Of a stretch of 63,798 nucleotides of DNA, positions 12,639 to 23,700 are shown in pieces (the first letter of the stretch is position 1; each line of letters starts with the position of its first letter). The position numbers and the translations under genes were made by a program. The stretch is taken from positions 872,587 through 936,384 of the forward strand of contig BFEA01000244.1 of the NCBI GenBank assembly GCA_003427395.1. The letters are read 5' to 3'. The notes beneath the pieces are model-generated. The model did not search any database. It worked only from the letters and a program-made list of their open reading frames with translations, and was not told the origin of the DNA. Origin of the DNA: Chara braunii. Lineage: Eukaryota > Streptophyta > Charophyceae > Charales > Characeae.

Positions 12639-13133
12639 TCTCTCCTTACCACAGATCACTCTTAGTGGAGGTAGGTCTCCCTTACTATCCACAAAGATAA
12701 ATCCTTTTCTTAATTTGAATTTTTTCCTTGAATTTTTACAATAATATTCTTTTTGTTGTTCCTTTCCCATCTTCTTACCAATCTCTTGATAGCTTTCGTC
12801 ATATTCTTCCGAAATGAAAAATATCTCTTCCTCCTTCTTTTCACCTTCTTCTTCTTCCTTTGAACCAGAGCTTTCCCCGATTTCATGACCAGCCACTGAT
12901 GCTGCATTAACTTTAGCATACCAATCATTGGGCTCATCCTCTTCTTCTTTCCCAAGAATCGACTCATAAACATAGACATTAGGGATCTCTCCCCAGCCGT
13001 CTCTCTCTTCAGGCCACAAACTCCACTTATAGGAGCGCGATACTTCATAATCTTCATCATCCTTTTCATTCAGAAAATTATCAACATAAGCAGATTCTTC
13101 AATCGTTCCGTTTACATCTTCTTCTTCGTCTTT
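12639..13133 (-). pseudogene. Acidic/basic pol linker before integrase
   Basis: The frame 12636-13019 encodes a Glu- and Lys-rich segment (runs of EEEE, KKEEE) ending GDLPPLRVICGKER at an in-frame TAG, after which the same frame enters the integrase zinc region. It has no catalytic motif. It probably joins RNase H and integrase in the original polyprotein. Confidence 0.5.
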
Positions 13134-13617
13134 TCACCACTCAATCCGGCTTAGGCCATCTGCTCTGTTCTTCTCAGTGAGAATCTTTTCCAACTTAAAA
13201 TCAAAAGTCCAGATGAAGGCAATCCGCTTGCTGACTGTTGGATCTACTTGCTGGTGCTTCTTAATGACACCAATCACAACGGATACATCAGTCCTCAAGA
13301 TGAATCTCCTCCCTAGCACATAGTGCCTGAAGCACCTGAGGATATGGATGATTGCCAACAACTTTTTTCTGAATTGGTTATAACCTCTTTCTGTAAAATT
13401 AAGAGTCCTGCTCTCAAATCTCAGAGGCCTCTCTTTCCCATTTTCATATTTCTGAATGAGCACACCACCGAGAGCAAGTGGTCCTCCATCGGCCTTAATG
13501 ATGAAGGGTCTTGCCTCCTCATCATCATAAAATGACACTCCCAACACTACACCACCATCTTTTAATTTTTTCTACAGAGTTTTCGCAGCGGCTTGTCTTT
13601 TCTCATTCCATGCTAAG
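13134..13617 (-). pseudogene. Retrotransposon RNase H domain
   Basis: RNase H removes the RNA strand during reverse transcription. Visible gypsy-type motifs are FIIKADGGPLALGGVLIQ (first Asp, replacing the usual DAS context), RPLRFESRTLNFTERGY, LRTDVSVV, and the terminal NRADGLSRIEW that matches the family's N-x-ADALSR. Upstream, the frame continues through a TAG at 13572-13574 into WANLAWNEKRQAAAK. That stop follows AKTL and precedes KKL, where Gln would fit. Confidence 0.8.
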
Positions 13618-14556
13618 TTAGCCCATTGCCTTACCATCTCTCTCAGAGGCTCTGCAAGGGTAGCAAAATGAGAAATAAAAATCCTCCAGAATCCACAGAC
13701 ACCCACAAAGCTTCTGACGCCTGTCACTTTTTAAAGTGGCAGAGGCCAGTTTAAAGATCTTATCTATCTTTTTGGGGTCAAGACTGCTACCCTTGGAGAA
13801 ACATCTGAAGCCCCAGATGATTACTTTTGGCTGGAAGAGAAGGGACTTTGATCCACTGACAGTCAGGTTATATTTATGAAGTCTCTCTAGGACCATCTTC
13901 ACTCCTTGAACTTGTTCCTGGACAAACTTCTTGACTCTGCCTGCGACCAAGGTCTCATCCATTACCAGGGGTCCTTTCACAGGGTTGTCATCAATATACG
14001 GGCTGGTTACTTCAGGAGAAATGTCTTGCATGACTTGGATCATATCCCTTTGAACCATTGCCACACCATTAGTCCAACCCTAAGGTACCACGCACATCTG
14101 AATGAGCCCTCTTGGCGTGTGCATGACAGTCATTGGCCGACTAGTGGGATCAATGGGAAACTGATCATAGCCAGAATATAGATCAACTAAAACATAAATG
14201 CGTCGACCAACAAAAAATTCAGAGGGGAGATCGGCATTAGGAAGACTACCTCCGTCACATACCGTCACAGAGTTGAGCTTATGAAGATTCTGTATCCATC
14301 TCAATCCACCCCCTGGTTTCCAAAAGCAAAACCAGTGGTTAGCATACGGTCTATCAACATGTTCAACAACATTAGATGTAATCTTCTTGTCAAGATATTT
14401 TACAACCTCTGCTTCTTCTTTTAGAGCATACTTGGTCGACCTATCATTCCATGGAATATGATCAACTGTCCAAATTTTGGTCATCTTGATCATATCCACG
14501 TCCAACTGCCCTCCCTCTTCATCAGTAAAGGAGAATGCACCAGAGATTCCTGACAT
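13618..14556 (-). pseudogene. Reverse transcriptase (Ty3/gypsy type), broken
   Basis: Copies element RNA into DNA. Reading down the minus strand: TVDHIPWNDRSTKYA, FCFWKPGGGLRWIQNL, VLVDLYSGYDQFPID (first catalytic Asp region), MHTPRGLIQMCVVP, then the catalytic PYIDDNPVKG. The frame is open from 14556 to 13618 except for a TAG at 14080-14082, inside the conserved VPQGWTN motif where it replaces the Gln codon. The YIDD active site is intact. A CAG-to-TAG change explains the break. Confidence 0.88.
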
Positions 14557-15063
14557 ATCTTGAAAATATATTCTTTCTCTTTAGGCATGATAAATTGATC
14601 TAAACCTATCTTCATTGTGTCGAATCTCTTTTTGGTGACCATATTCCCCAATTTTGCAGACTCTCTTAATGCCTTAATAATTTTCCTCTCCTTTTTCAAT
14701 CCTTCATCATAATCCTTTTCTATTAGGACTGCCACCAGGTTCTTCTTCACCCCCTTAGGCTTGTATTTTCTGTTTGACCCAGTGACTATTTCCCTAAAGA
14801 TAAGTCGATGCAAATTTTAATTCCATCTTTCCTCCCTTAACAGTCTCTACAGCCTTCTTAAATGCTTCAATTTGCTTATCTTCACCGTTGAGATTACCAA
14901 TGGTTTTTATCATTTTTGAAACTTGATTAATACCCACTGAAATTTCTTCTTTAACCTCTTGTTTGCCTTCTTCTCTTAGTCTCCTAATCATTTCTATAAA
15001 CTCCTCTTTTCTGATTGAATTAGCTGACAAACGATGCTTGAAATTATTTTTGGTACAAACCAT
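14490..15063 (-). pseudogene. Pol linker between protease and RT
   Basis: Two overlapping frames (14794-15063 and 14490-14813) are Lys/Glu-rich and predicted helical. The second contains MVTKKRFDTMKIGLDQF just before the RT region. The frame changes between here and the RT, so at least one frameshift lies near 14500-14560. No catalytic motif is visible. Confidence 0.45.
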
Positions 15064-15096
15064 AAAAGTTTGTTCCTGAGAAGTCTTTGGATCTTG

Positions 15097-16107
15097 TTAG
15101 CCGATCCAAGATGACCCTTCATGACTGAAAAATTGGACTGCCTCCATTCTATGCAAGAACGGAGTGCCCAAGATACAATCATGGTCCAGCTCTGGCATTA
15201 CAAAACCCAGTAATTCCACTACCATAGTTCTAACTCTGATAGACAGATTATCAATAAATCCTGCCACAAAAAGTTCTCTTGCAATATTACTCAGTACATT
15301 TTGTGCAGACCTATTAATAGATAAGTCACATGCCTGCATTGCTCTTCGAGAAAGTAGTATCATCTCTGCCTCAGAGTCCACCAAAGCTCGGATCTTCACT
15401 TGATTAATATAAATGGTCAGGTGCCCACATCCCATGGTTGCGAATCTCATCTTGCAACCTGGCAGTGACCTGTTCACCTGACTGGGAAAAACCGATCCCA
15501 AGTAATTAATTTCTAATTTCTTCTTCTCAATCATCTTCTTCAGTTCTTCTCCCAGTTTGGGTGCGAGAGTTATTGATTCCTTGAAGGACAAAGTCACTTC
15601 TGTCTCTTCCAGCATTTTAGTAATTACGTCAGAAATCACTGTCCCATCTTCCAAATCACTCTTGAGAATAAATTTTCTCTTCCTTCCTTGTTCATTCTTT
15701 CTATGGGGAAGTTCTGGTTCTGGGTCATCAAGAATATTAATAAGAGATTCCTCAGTCTTCCTTCTTTTCTTTTCCTCTATCATCTGAGGCGTCAAGCGTG
15801 CTTGAAGGTTTCTCACTTGACCTAGCACGACACTGGGTTCCAGGACGAGTTCTGAAGGTAGATCTCCATTAAATGACATCATGTTGACCAGAAAGCGAAC
15901 CATTTCATTAGAAGGAGATTCTACTAATTGAGAAGGGTTCTGAGAAGTAGGATTCTCTTCCAATGAAGGCTCACTTGTAAAAGTCTCATCAGACACATCC
16001 TCTGCCAATGTTAAGGATTTCAAACAAAGACATCTCAGTCGTGGTATAAGGGTCACTTGTTTCCTGTACTGGTTCATTAGACAACTCGTCAATGAGAAAA
16101 TGAACAT
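15097..16107 (-). pseudogene. Retropepsin-like aspartic protease region
   Basis: A 336-codon open frame. The C-terminal third has the retropepsin layout: MRFATMGCGHLTIYI, then ALVDSEAEMILLS, then DHDCILGTPFL (the flap-distal ILG signature). The catalytic triad, normally D-S/T-G, reads D-S-E here, so the enzyme is probably inactive in this copy. The N-terminal two thirds are charged and disordered, with VTLSFKESITLAPKLGEELKK. It lies between the gag zinc knuckle and the RT. Confidence 0.75.
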
Positions 16108-16279
16108 TCGCGCTAGTTTTTCTCTTCTTCTTCGCCTTCATCTTTTCATTACGTTTAAGGGGAAGAAGTCTCATACCTCCTGGATGTCTAGGGTCCAACT
16201 TGTTCCATGAGCTATCACAGACATGACCCATTGCGTCCTTTTTTGCCACCCCACTCCGTACATCCTCCTCAAGCGGTCT

Positions 16280-16321
16280 GCAATAGGTGGTAGTATGACC
16301 CCCTTCACCACAATGGTAGCA
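16280..16321 (-). other. CCHC zinc knuckle of gag
   Basis: Translates to CYHCGEGGHTTTYC, an exact C-x2-C-x4-H-x4-C retroviral-type zinc knuckle that binds element RNA. Confidence 0.9.
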
Positions 16322-16425
16322 GACAAAACTCTTCTTAGGACGGTCATCATACTTCCTCCTTTCTATGTTTCCTCTGTCACTATTCTTTCCATTCGTTCTG
16401 GATCTAAAGGAATATCCCTTCTTAC

Positions 16426-16426
16426 T

Positions 16427-16459
<33 letters not shown>
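16426..16459. repeat. ATC microsatellite encoding poly-Asp
   Basis: An uninterrupted ATC run on the plus strand, read as GAT codons (Asp) on the minus strand within the gag frame. Confidence 0.85.
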
Positions 16460-16461
<2 letters not shown>

Positions 16462-17314
16462 CTTCACTTTAAACTTTCTTCTTTCCTCTGTCATCCACAA
16501 AATGGTTTGCAGGCATGGCAGACATATAGTTAGCCATCACTCTTTGAATAATATTTTCAACACTCAAATTGTTCCCTTTGTTCATACCATTCTCAGTCTC
16601 TCAGTCCTTGGCCAAAGTACTGATCTGATCCAGTGACCATTTCTTATGAGAAACTGTAGGTAGAGTTCTAACAATTGCAACTGTTTCATCCCATATGAGA
16701 GGATAGTGTTGAGCTTGATTGAAATCTGTCTGGCTTTCGGTGTCAGTAAATTTGTCAAAAATATATGGCATCTATGGACCTCGTCCAAATATGGGATCCT
16801 TCTTGCTGTTCGGATGAAGGTCTGAAGAAAAACATTGAATGTGTCATAATTATCTCTTCCGATGTTGAGTAAATCCTTGGTTGTAGTTGAAACTGAGTTT
16901 TTCTCGAATTTTTTTTTCATTTTCTCTTTAACCTCTTCCCATGTAGTGGCCCCTTCCATCAACTCTTGAACAACCAACCTCGAGTCAGTGTCACAGTAAG
17001 ATAGAAAGTGTTTAAGTCGTTGTTTATCTGTTCATCCATAACTGAGCCCAAATAATTCATACTCGTCCAGAAAATCATTTACTTAGGCTCTCTGAAACAT
17101 GAAACTCTCTCATCTAGTCTCTTTGCTCTTGCAATGTCCGACCCTCCTTTTATAGTGTCAACTCTCTCGACCAATTCTCGTATAACCCCAACCAAGGCCT
17201 CTTCATTGGTCCCTGCAGATGAGCTAGGTCTTGCACGACCAACCATCTTGACCATAAATTTTTCTTAACGCTTTTCTCTTATTTCCTTACCACTCTTAGC
17301 CTCTTCCCTTCATT

Positions 17315-17581
17315 TTAATATCTCACGCTTCTTGCAAGGGATACATGCTCGTTCCTCTCTTCTCTTGTCTGCTCTACCCCTTGAGAATTTTGTACATAAA
17401 GAGTATAAGCAATAATAGATTCGGTAGTGATCAAGGGCAAAGCAATTGTTCTCAGTCTTCCAATATAATCTTCAATCAACTCTCTTTCATCATCCCCACT
17501 CAATCTTCTATTATATCCTTTTACAGTACCCCGAATTATAAAATATCGAATCAAGTCTATAATCTCATAATCAAATTGCAT
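17315..17581 (-). CDS. Accessory ORF upstream of gag, unknown (88 aa)
   Basis: A short minus-strand frame in the 5' part of the element. It contains ELIEDYIGRLRTIALPL and IIAYTLYVQNSQG. No known domain. It resembles the LTR frame at 3680-3943. It may be a fragment of a longer decayed gene with the next three ORFs upstream. Confidence 0.3.
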   Translation of the reverse strand: MQFDYEIIDLIRYFIIRGTVKGYNRRLSGDDERELIEDYIGRLRTIALPLITTESIIAYTLYVQNSQGVEQTREERNEHVSLARSVRY

Positions 17582-17877
17582 TGCTTACTGTCTACCGTTG
17601 ATCCTTCTAGCAAGAGAGACTCGTTCCCGAGAAGTGTGGTATGATATTCTCTCAGCAATTCCCACTTTCACCACCTTCAATGAATAACTTATCTCAGTCT
17701 GATCAGTGACAATTCTCAGGGCGGAATCTTTCATTCGATCAAGGAAAGGCTGCAAAAACTCAAGCTAATTCAGGGTAGAAAGATTTCTGTCAGAGATCCG
17801 AAGAGTCTCTTCTACCTTGATTATTCTCCCTTCCAACACAACACCTAGTGTCAGCTGTTCAGTCAAGCTGGGTATTA

Positions 17878-18351
17878 CTAAACATCATAAGCAATATCCG
17901 AGAGGTAGATCTCAGGTTGAACATAATCAGGGATTTCGAATCTGTGTTCAAAAGTACTCAGAAGCAGGGATTTTATCATCATAATGGAGTCTTTCTGACT
18001 TGCTCTACCAATCTCAGCAATAGCTTCCAGCAGAGGCATCCAATCTCTCCCGTCTTCAAATCCCTTAGCAATTGAAAACTTAGGGAGTCTTTCAAATTCC
18101 CTTACTCCCACTCCCCATGTTACTTTCCTTCTTAGCTTCTCTAGTCATTCTTTTGTCCGCTCAAGACTTACATACGCCCCTTTTAAATACTCCAAGTAGT
18201 CAACTTCCTCCTCTAGACTGGCAGAGGAGTAAACCCTCACATCCAAGTTGTCAGAGTTCAGGAATTTAACCACATGAATGTGAAATACTATATGTCCTTC
18301 CTCACAAATCTCATGCCTCAAAATTACAAAGGGATTATCGTACTCTGTCAC
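17878..18351 (-). pseudogene. Accessory frames upstream of gag, unknown
   Basis: Two frames, 18145-18351 (68 aa) and 17878-18111 (77 aa). The first has VKFLNSDNLDVRVYSSAS, matching the 'hydrophobic strand, D-x-R-V-Y' core of the ORF at 18423-18887 (FYFTDLDVYDVRIYV). The second has PLLEAIAEIGRASQKDSI and no recognisable motif. They look like the continuation of one decayed gene. Confidence 0.35.
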
Positions 18352-18422
18352 CTAATAAAGTTTGCCCCTCACAATAGTTATCCTAGCTACTGAAAGTATT
18401 ATTCTTGGACTCTCTTCACTTT

Positions 18423-18887
18423 TCATGCAAATTTTATCATGACATACCAATTGTCTCTCAATGGATTGATATCAGGTAAGGGAGGAGCAGGGGGTCCATC
18501 AAAGAAAGTAAATCGAGTAGATCCAGTGAAACACTTGTTTTCCCTCTCAAGTCTCTCTTTCTCTTTTCGTACAATCTCTTCAGCAAATCCCCAGCATCTC
18601 CCATATACTGCATCAACACTTCTTTCCTTTGGGACATAGATTCTTACATCATACACATCCAGGTCCGTGAAATAAAATGTCAGTACATATAACCGTTCCT
18701 GCTCCCATCCGTTCTCGACCATCTCATATCTGACAACCTCATATGGAAACACCTCTCTCTTACTTAGAGTGTTCAGTGACTTTAGGAGACACTCAACTTT
18801 CTCTTGACTTGGGTCTGAACCTCTGCCAAATTTCAGCCTTCTCTGTCTGATTTCCTCTGTTGAAGTCTCTTTAGTTCTCATGGTCAT
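18423..18887 (-). CDS. Accessory protein upstream of gag, unknown (154 aa)
   Basis: An open frame of 154 codons between the PBS and gag. Core: LLKSLNTLSKREVFPYEVVRY, YVLTFYFTDLDVYDVRIYV, a helical Arg/Glu segment (EEIVRKEKERLERE), and TFFDGPPAPPLPD. The LTR ORF at 1687-2382 has the same order: LDSLNRVASREIFPY, FVVLTEF, RDLRVYLKKG, ARFAQWKVERLKGE, KPPVPYYFTDG. This supports common ancestry. Position before gag is unusual because that leader is normally non-coding. Function unknown. Confidence 0.5.
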   Translation of the reverse strand: MTMRTKETSTEEIRQRRLKFGRGSDPSQEKVECLLKSLNTLSKREVFPYEVVRYEMVENGWEQERLYVLTFYFTDLDVYDVRIYVPKERSVDAVYGRCWGFAEEIVRKEKERLERENKCFTGSTRFTFFDGPPAPPLPDINPLRDNWYVMIKFA

Positions 18888-19074
18888 CGATTATTTTCTC
18901 TCACGTCAGTACCATGTTGATGATTGGCAACCAGTTAGTCCCATCACAATAGTTGTTAGGTATAGGAGGAATCGGGACAGTCTCATAAGTTACTGGCATT
19001 ACACCCCATTCCACTTTCTTCTTTTGCTTGATCAGATCTGCCTTTTCATCATAGATAAATTGGGTCACAATCTC

Positions 19075-19317
19075 TCATAGCCAATTAAAGTTCTCACGAT
19101 CGTTGTTGCCTCCTTCTTTGAAGTATGAGCGAATATTATAGATATCTCCCTTCAAGAAGTGAGTCAGCACTACGCAGATGGTTGAGCCACGGAAGTGATA
19201 GCCCCAACAGCCCTTATATCGGTAGTGAAATATCCCATTGGAGGTGAGTTTAGATAACTCTTTCAATGCACTGTCAACCAGCATTTGTCTTGATCCGATT
19301 TGCTCTCTTTCTTTCAA
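19075..19317 (-). CDS. Accessory ORF near PBS, unknown (80 aa)
   Basis: Contains LVDSALKELSKLTSNGIFHY, then STICVVLTHFLKGDIYNIRSYFKEGG. This is the same pattern as 1687-2382 and 18423-18887 (strand VVLT-x-F, Gly-Asp, then R-x-Y and a Lys/Gly turn). It is probably a third copy of the domain, truncated at its C-terminus. Confidence 0.42.
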   Translation of the reverse strand: MKEREQIGSRQMLVDSALKELSKLTSNGIFHYRYKGCWGYHFRGSTICVVLTHFLKGDIYNIRSYFKEGGNNDRENFNWL

Positions 19318-19596
19318 TTCCTCCAGTGTATTGGGGGGTAATAGAATATACGTGATATCAAACTCGATTCTCTCGAGTCAATAATATCAATTTCTCTCCC
19401 GGTCCAGTGTGGTACCTCACACATGGAAAGATAGGAATCAGTTAGCAAATTAGGCTTTTCAATAGAATAACGACTCAAGAAAAAATCGTAAAATCGGTCT
19501 GGAAAATTTCAAAATTGTCAACAGCTCTCAATGCCTAATCAAAGCTCAAAGCTGCCTACTGTCCCAGGCTCGTTCCGGACACAAAAATTTTTCATG

Positions 19597-19614
19597 TCCC
19601 CGGCAACGGCGCCA
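19597..19614 (-). other. Primer-binding site, tRNA-Asp
   Basis: The minus strand reads TGGCGCCGTTGCCGGGGA, complementary to the 3' end of plant tRNA-Asp(GUC) including CCA. It lies 4 nt inside the 5' LTR end (19619). This fixes the element as minus-strand oriented and tells which LTR is 5'. Confidence 0.92.
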
Positions 19615-20065
19615 TTTTTGTCGCACTTTTTTCTAGTCACGGTCACTTCGGGCAACCAAAAAGCCAACAGGCTGTCACACAGGATTTTGTTGTTGATTGC
19701 AATAAATAAATAAATTAAACAATGCAAATCCCTTCCTGTTGTGTGTGTCCGGCTTCGAGCGAGACCCTTCAATTACAGTCTTCGCCGGTCCCCGGTCTTA
19801 GGAATCTTTTATTTTGATTTGGAACAACAGAGAATTATGCAAATAATAATCGTGAAATAGGTGAGTGCTATGCATGCATAAATTACGTTAGTCTGATTTT
19901 GAGAACTATGACATAACCTTTAGAGAAAAACAATCATCAAGCATGGCAATGCAAGAAGCAAGACCGATTGACTCGAGCAATAACAACGTCAAATAAATGA
20001 GGGAAGAATGAGAACTCATAATAGTCTCAGGAAGTACATGTGGAAGGGAGCATGACCAACACCAA

Positions 20066-20762
20066 TCAAGAGTCCTCACTCATCCCTTTAAGCTTCACAC
20101 TCAATCTCTCATTTTGTTGTCTGTCGTTTGGGCTTCTTGCCATGTCTCCGTACTCTCTGAGGTTGTGGCTTCTGTATGCAGAGCCATCTGAAGCCTGCAA
20201 GCTCTGAGCATTTCCATCCAAGTCCCATGATGCGGAAATCAACCATCGCATAAAACTCTTCTCATAGTGTAGGAAGATATGGCTGAGAGAAGATACCTCG
20301 TCTGAGATGTGGGAACTCGGATGGCTCAGTCACTGCTTCGTAATTGATCACTGTAGGGGAGATGTACCTCTTGGCTAGGTCTACAAGGTCATCCCAACAT
20401 GATCCGTCAGTGAAGTAGTAAGGAACCAGAGGTTTGGGGTAGTCTGTAAAGAGCTTGGGGCCAAAGTTGTAGATCACCTTCGATGCCCCCTTGAGTCTCT
20501 CAGCTTTCGATTGTACGAACCTCGCTGCTGCCACCCAAACAACGTCAAAGCGCAGATGTTACTCATTCCCTTTTTTCAAATATACCCGCAGGTCCCTTAC
20601 ATCGCCTCCTACAAATTCTGTAAGAACGACGAAGATTGACAGATCTTCGGATTTGAAGCCGTCAATCTCAACATAGCAGTATGGAAAACTTTCCCTTGAG
20701 GCTACCCGATTGAGACTGTCGAGGACAGGCTGCTCGACTGAAATGGGGTTAATCTCTCTCAT
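20066..20762 (-). pseudogene. 5' LTR copy of the 231-aa LTR ORF, broken
   Basis: Frames 20559-20762, 20262-20534 and 20066-20251 correspond to successive thirds of 1687-2382. Breaks are a stop after KKGNE and frame changes near 20260-20310. The preserved parts keep IFVVLTEF and RDLRVYLKKG. Confidence 0.6.
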
Positions 20763-23700
20763 GTGTTTAGGTGAATAGTTACTCCCTGATAGAGGAAGAG
20801 GAGACTATGCTTGATTGACGGGCGTCCGCTGCGGGCTAAATCAACCGTTGTCCACTGAATAAACGTCAATTGCTAATGGACTGGTGAACTCTTGGACGCT
20901 TGCTTGAGTGTTGCTTGAATGCCTTTTTGAATGTTGTTCTCGATGCTGTTCTGAATGCTATTCTGAATGCTATTCTGAATGCTGATCAGAAAACAGATTG
21001 ACTGCTGATTAGAAAACTGATTGACTGCTGATCAGTTTTTTGATTGCTGCAGCCAAAGTAGTAAGTCGCTCTACAATGGTCAATTAATGACTGGTGCGGC
21101 TATTGCTCTGCTGGTATCTAACATCAGAGATACCGATAGAATACTGATAGAGCACTGATTGATCGCGGACTGAACACTAACTGAAAACTGATTGTATGTT
21201 GTTTGATCACTGATTGAACACTGAATGAGAGCTGATTGTTGGGGTATCTTCTGACGAAAACACTGTCAAACTGATAATGATCTCCAATGAAGTGGTAAAG
21301 GTTAAATGCAAAGTCCGTTCCCATCTGTCACCCGTTTGAGGCTCTGATGACAGAGTATTTGCCTGAGACACAATTCACTAGCCCCTGATCCCTTAGTAGC
21401 AAAGAACCATTAGGTTTACGAATCACGGAATTGCAGGACTAGATGCAAACACCAAATTTAAACTGCAGAGTCCAGATCGAAACATTGCCCCCAGACTTGG
21501 TGAGGTGATGTCTTCACAACACTCAGTTTTGAATGTCGGGGCGTGTTTCCACTCAGTCTATTCCCTTACCGTGTTCGTTCAACAAGTGCTTCCATCTTTT
21601 CCCTCTTTTACTGTTTTGTGACTGCTGGTCAGATTCTGATAACACACCGTGAGTGCAAGTAGTTCGTCTCTTAGCAGCACTGAGAGCTTCTCTTTACTTT
21701 CGTCCCCTGAATGGCACGGTGTACAACTCGTCCCAAAGTTCTCGTCCATCATCTGTCTTTTGCAGAGTAGCGAAAAACTGTTGGTCTCTTGAGACACAAC
21801 GACCAGGTTGGTTCTAGAGAACAGTAATCATGGATTCACTGCTGATATCTGATAACTTCTCTTCCCTTTTGCTTGATCAACAGTTTCGGTGAAAGAAAAG
21901 GTATTGCGTTAACTCCCGTCTTACTCACGAAAATAGATAGTATACTCGATACTTTTCTGTCCTCTCACTAACTTCAACACGTGCTCTCTCATCAATTCAA
22001 CTTGGGATTGGACATCTCTGATAACGCTCTCCTCCCAGCCTCTGCTCTATCTCGGTATAGTGCGTAGGTCACCCTTAGCATGTCCTCACTTCCCATCTCC
22101 CTACTGAGGTCTATTACACCAGGACTAATGACTTGCTCTCATATGGGTTCCTTCTTTGGCTGTCAGACAGTCCCGATACACTAAGTAGGAGTTATTCTCA
22201 GTAGTGTGACTAGAATGCGAGTCTACTCATGCACGAGTCCACTAGTGCTGGGAACGTGTAAGTCACTAAGAGAACAGCTGGTCGCCAGGCATACACGAAA
22301 TCTACAGTTAATACGAGTAGTTTGCAGGATGTTCTTTTGTTTATCCGCTCTTCGTTAGAGCTCTCCCTAATCGACAGTGTTGCGTAATAGTCCTTTCACC
22401 CACTTAGCGTGGGGTAAATGTACTCCATCAGACCTCTCCTTCTCAGTAGAGCGTCGAACACAACTATCGCAAACCGTGCTCGGGTAGTGGTCCCTACCCA
22501 ATTAACACCCTAATATCTCTAGTATTGAGCACAGATCGTCCACTGTATAGGACATCTCGGACAGTGGTTTGATTGCTACACAGATCTGGGTGACTCTGAT
22601 TTCACGACTCAGAAGTCGAAAAGTCGGGTAACCACTGTCTGGACTACTGATTGCAGTGAGCTAGACCAAGGGTTGATCACTCAGGCTAGTATTGTATGTC
22701 AGACAAAAATGACACACAAGAAAAATAAGGTGCATGCTTCAATCTATTCTATTTCTGAGCAGCTCACATAGCTAGGAAAATGATGTGATAAGCACTAGTC
22801 AATCACCATCAAGCAAAAATTTGGCGAGGAGATAAACCACCTTTCTCATAATAACCTCTCGCCACCCCATTTAGTGAGTGACGTCTCGGAAAGCAGGAAG
22901 AGAAGGTATTCAACATTCTGTGAACATTATTCTCATCTGATTACCGTCGTTAACTTCTCGTTAAATTAGCGGGTCAGCCCCCACCTTTTTCCTGTTTCCT
23001 TTTTCCTTTTGTGTGCCGCGCGTTACATTCCATGAACAATTTTAACATCAAGTACTCCCGCCATTCTCCAACATCACATCACCACAATTGCCCATCATTT
23101 ACTCAAGCCCAAATTGGTAAACAAAAAGACGATGAACTTGGGACTGGAAAAAAAAACCCTTTATCGGAACCCTTTTAATTAATGGCTGCCCACCTTTACC
23201 GCAAAGGTCTTAAATCTGGGGATTGAGCAGTTTTACCAAGATTCCGTACCTTTATCCATTAACCCGCAATTAAGAGCTACAATACCTTTACTCTGACAAT
23301 CTTTTGCACAACTCACCCGACTCAGGTTTGCGATTTGCACCCGGAGTCAGTTATCACCTCCAACATTATTCTAGTTCAGCATATCCAGATCATTCGCTCG
23401 TTCACGATAGAGACCCCACCTCCCTCACTGTTGAGAGTGCTCATGCAGAGAGGGGTTCAAATCAGATTGACCCACGACTGACAGCTGAACTGTTGGCAAG
23501 ACCAAAAGCAGAGTCCACTCTCACGACCCTTACTGGTTCTGTTCCTCCATGCCGACAGACCATAACCGAGCTACCAGTCAAAGTAGGACGAGCTGAAACG
23601 GAATAAATGACCAGTATGAAGTTTAAAGAACTTAGATACTCACAACGCTATGGCCACAAACACACTCCGAGTATGCTCCGTTCCTCTTTTGATCCTGGTT

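Larger units (their letters stand above)
15989..17060 (-). pseudogene. Gag polyprotein (capsid and nucleocapsid)
   Basis: Forms the particle that packages element RNA. The capsid part (about 17060-16582) reads TDKQRLKHFLSYCDTDSRL then VQELMEGATTWEEVKEKM, the Retrotrans_gag pattern. A TGA at 17032-17034 sits where Trp is expected just before TDKQRL. The nucleocapsid part has a poly-Asp run (16426-16459) and one CCHC zinc knuckle (16280-16321), then basic KRNEKMKAKKKRKTS. Frames change between capsid and nucleocapsid and again into pol. Confidence 0.78.
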
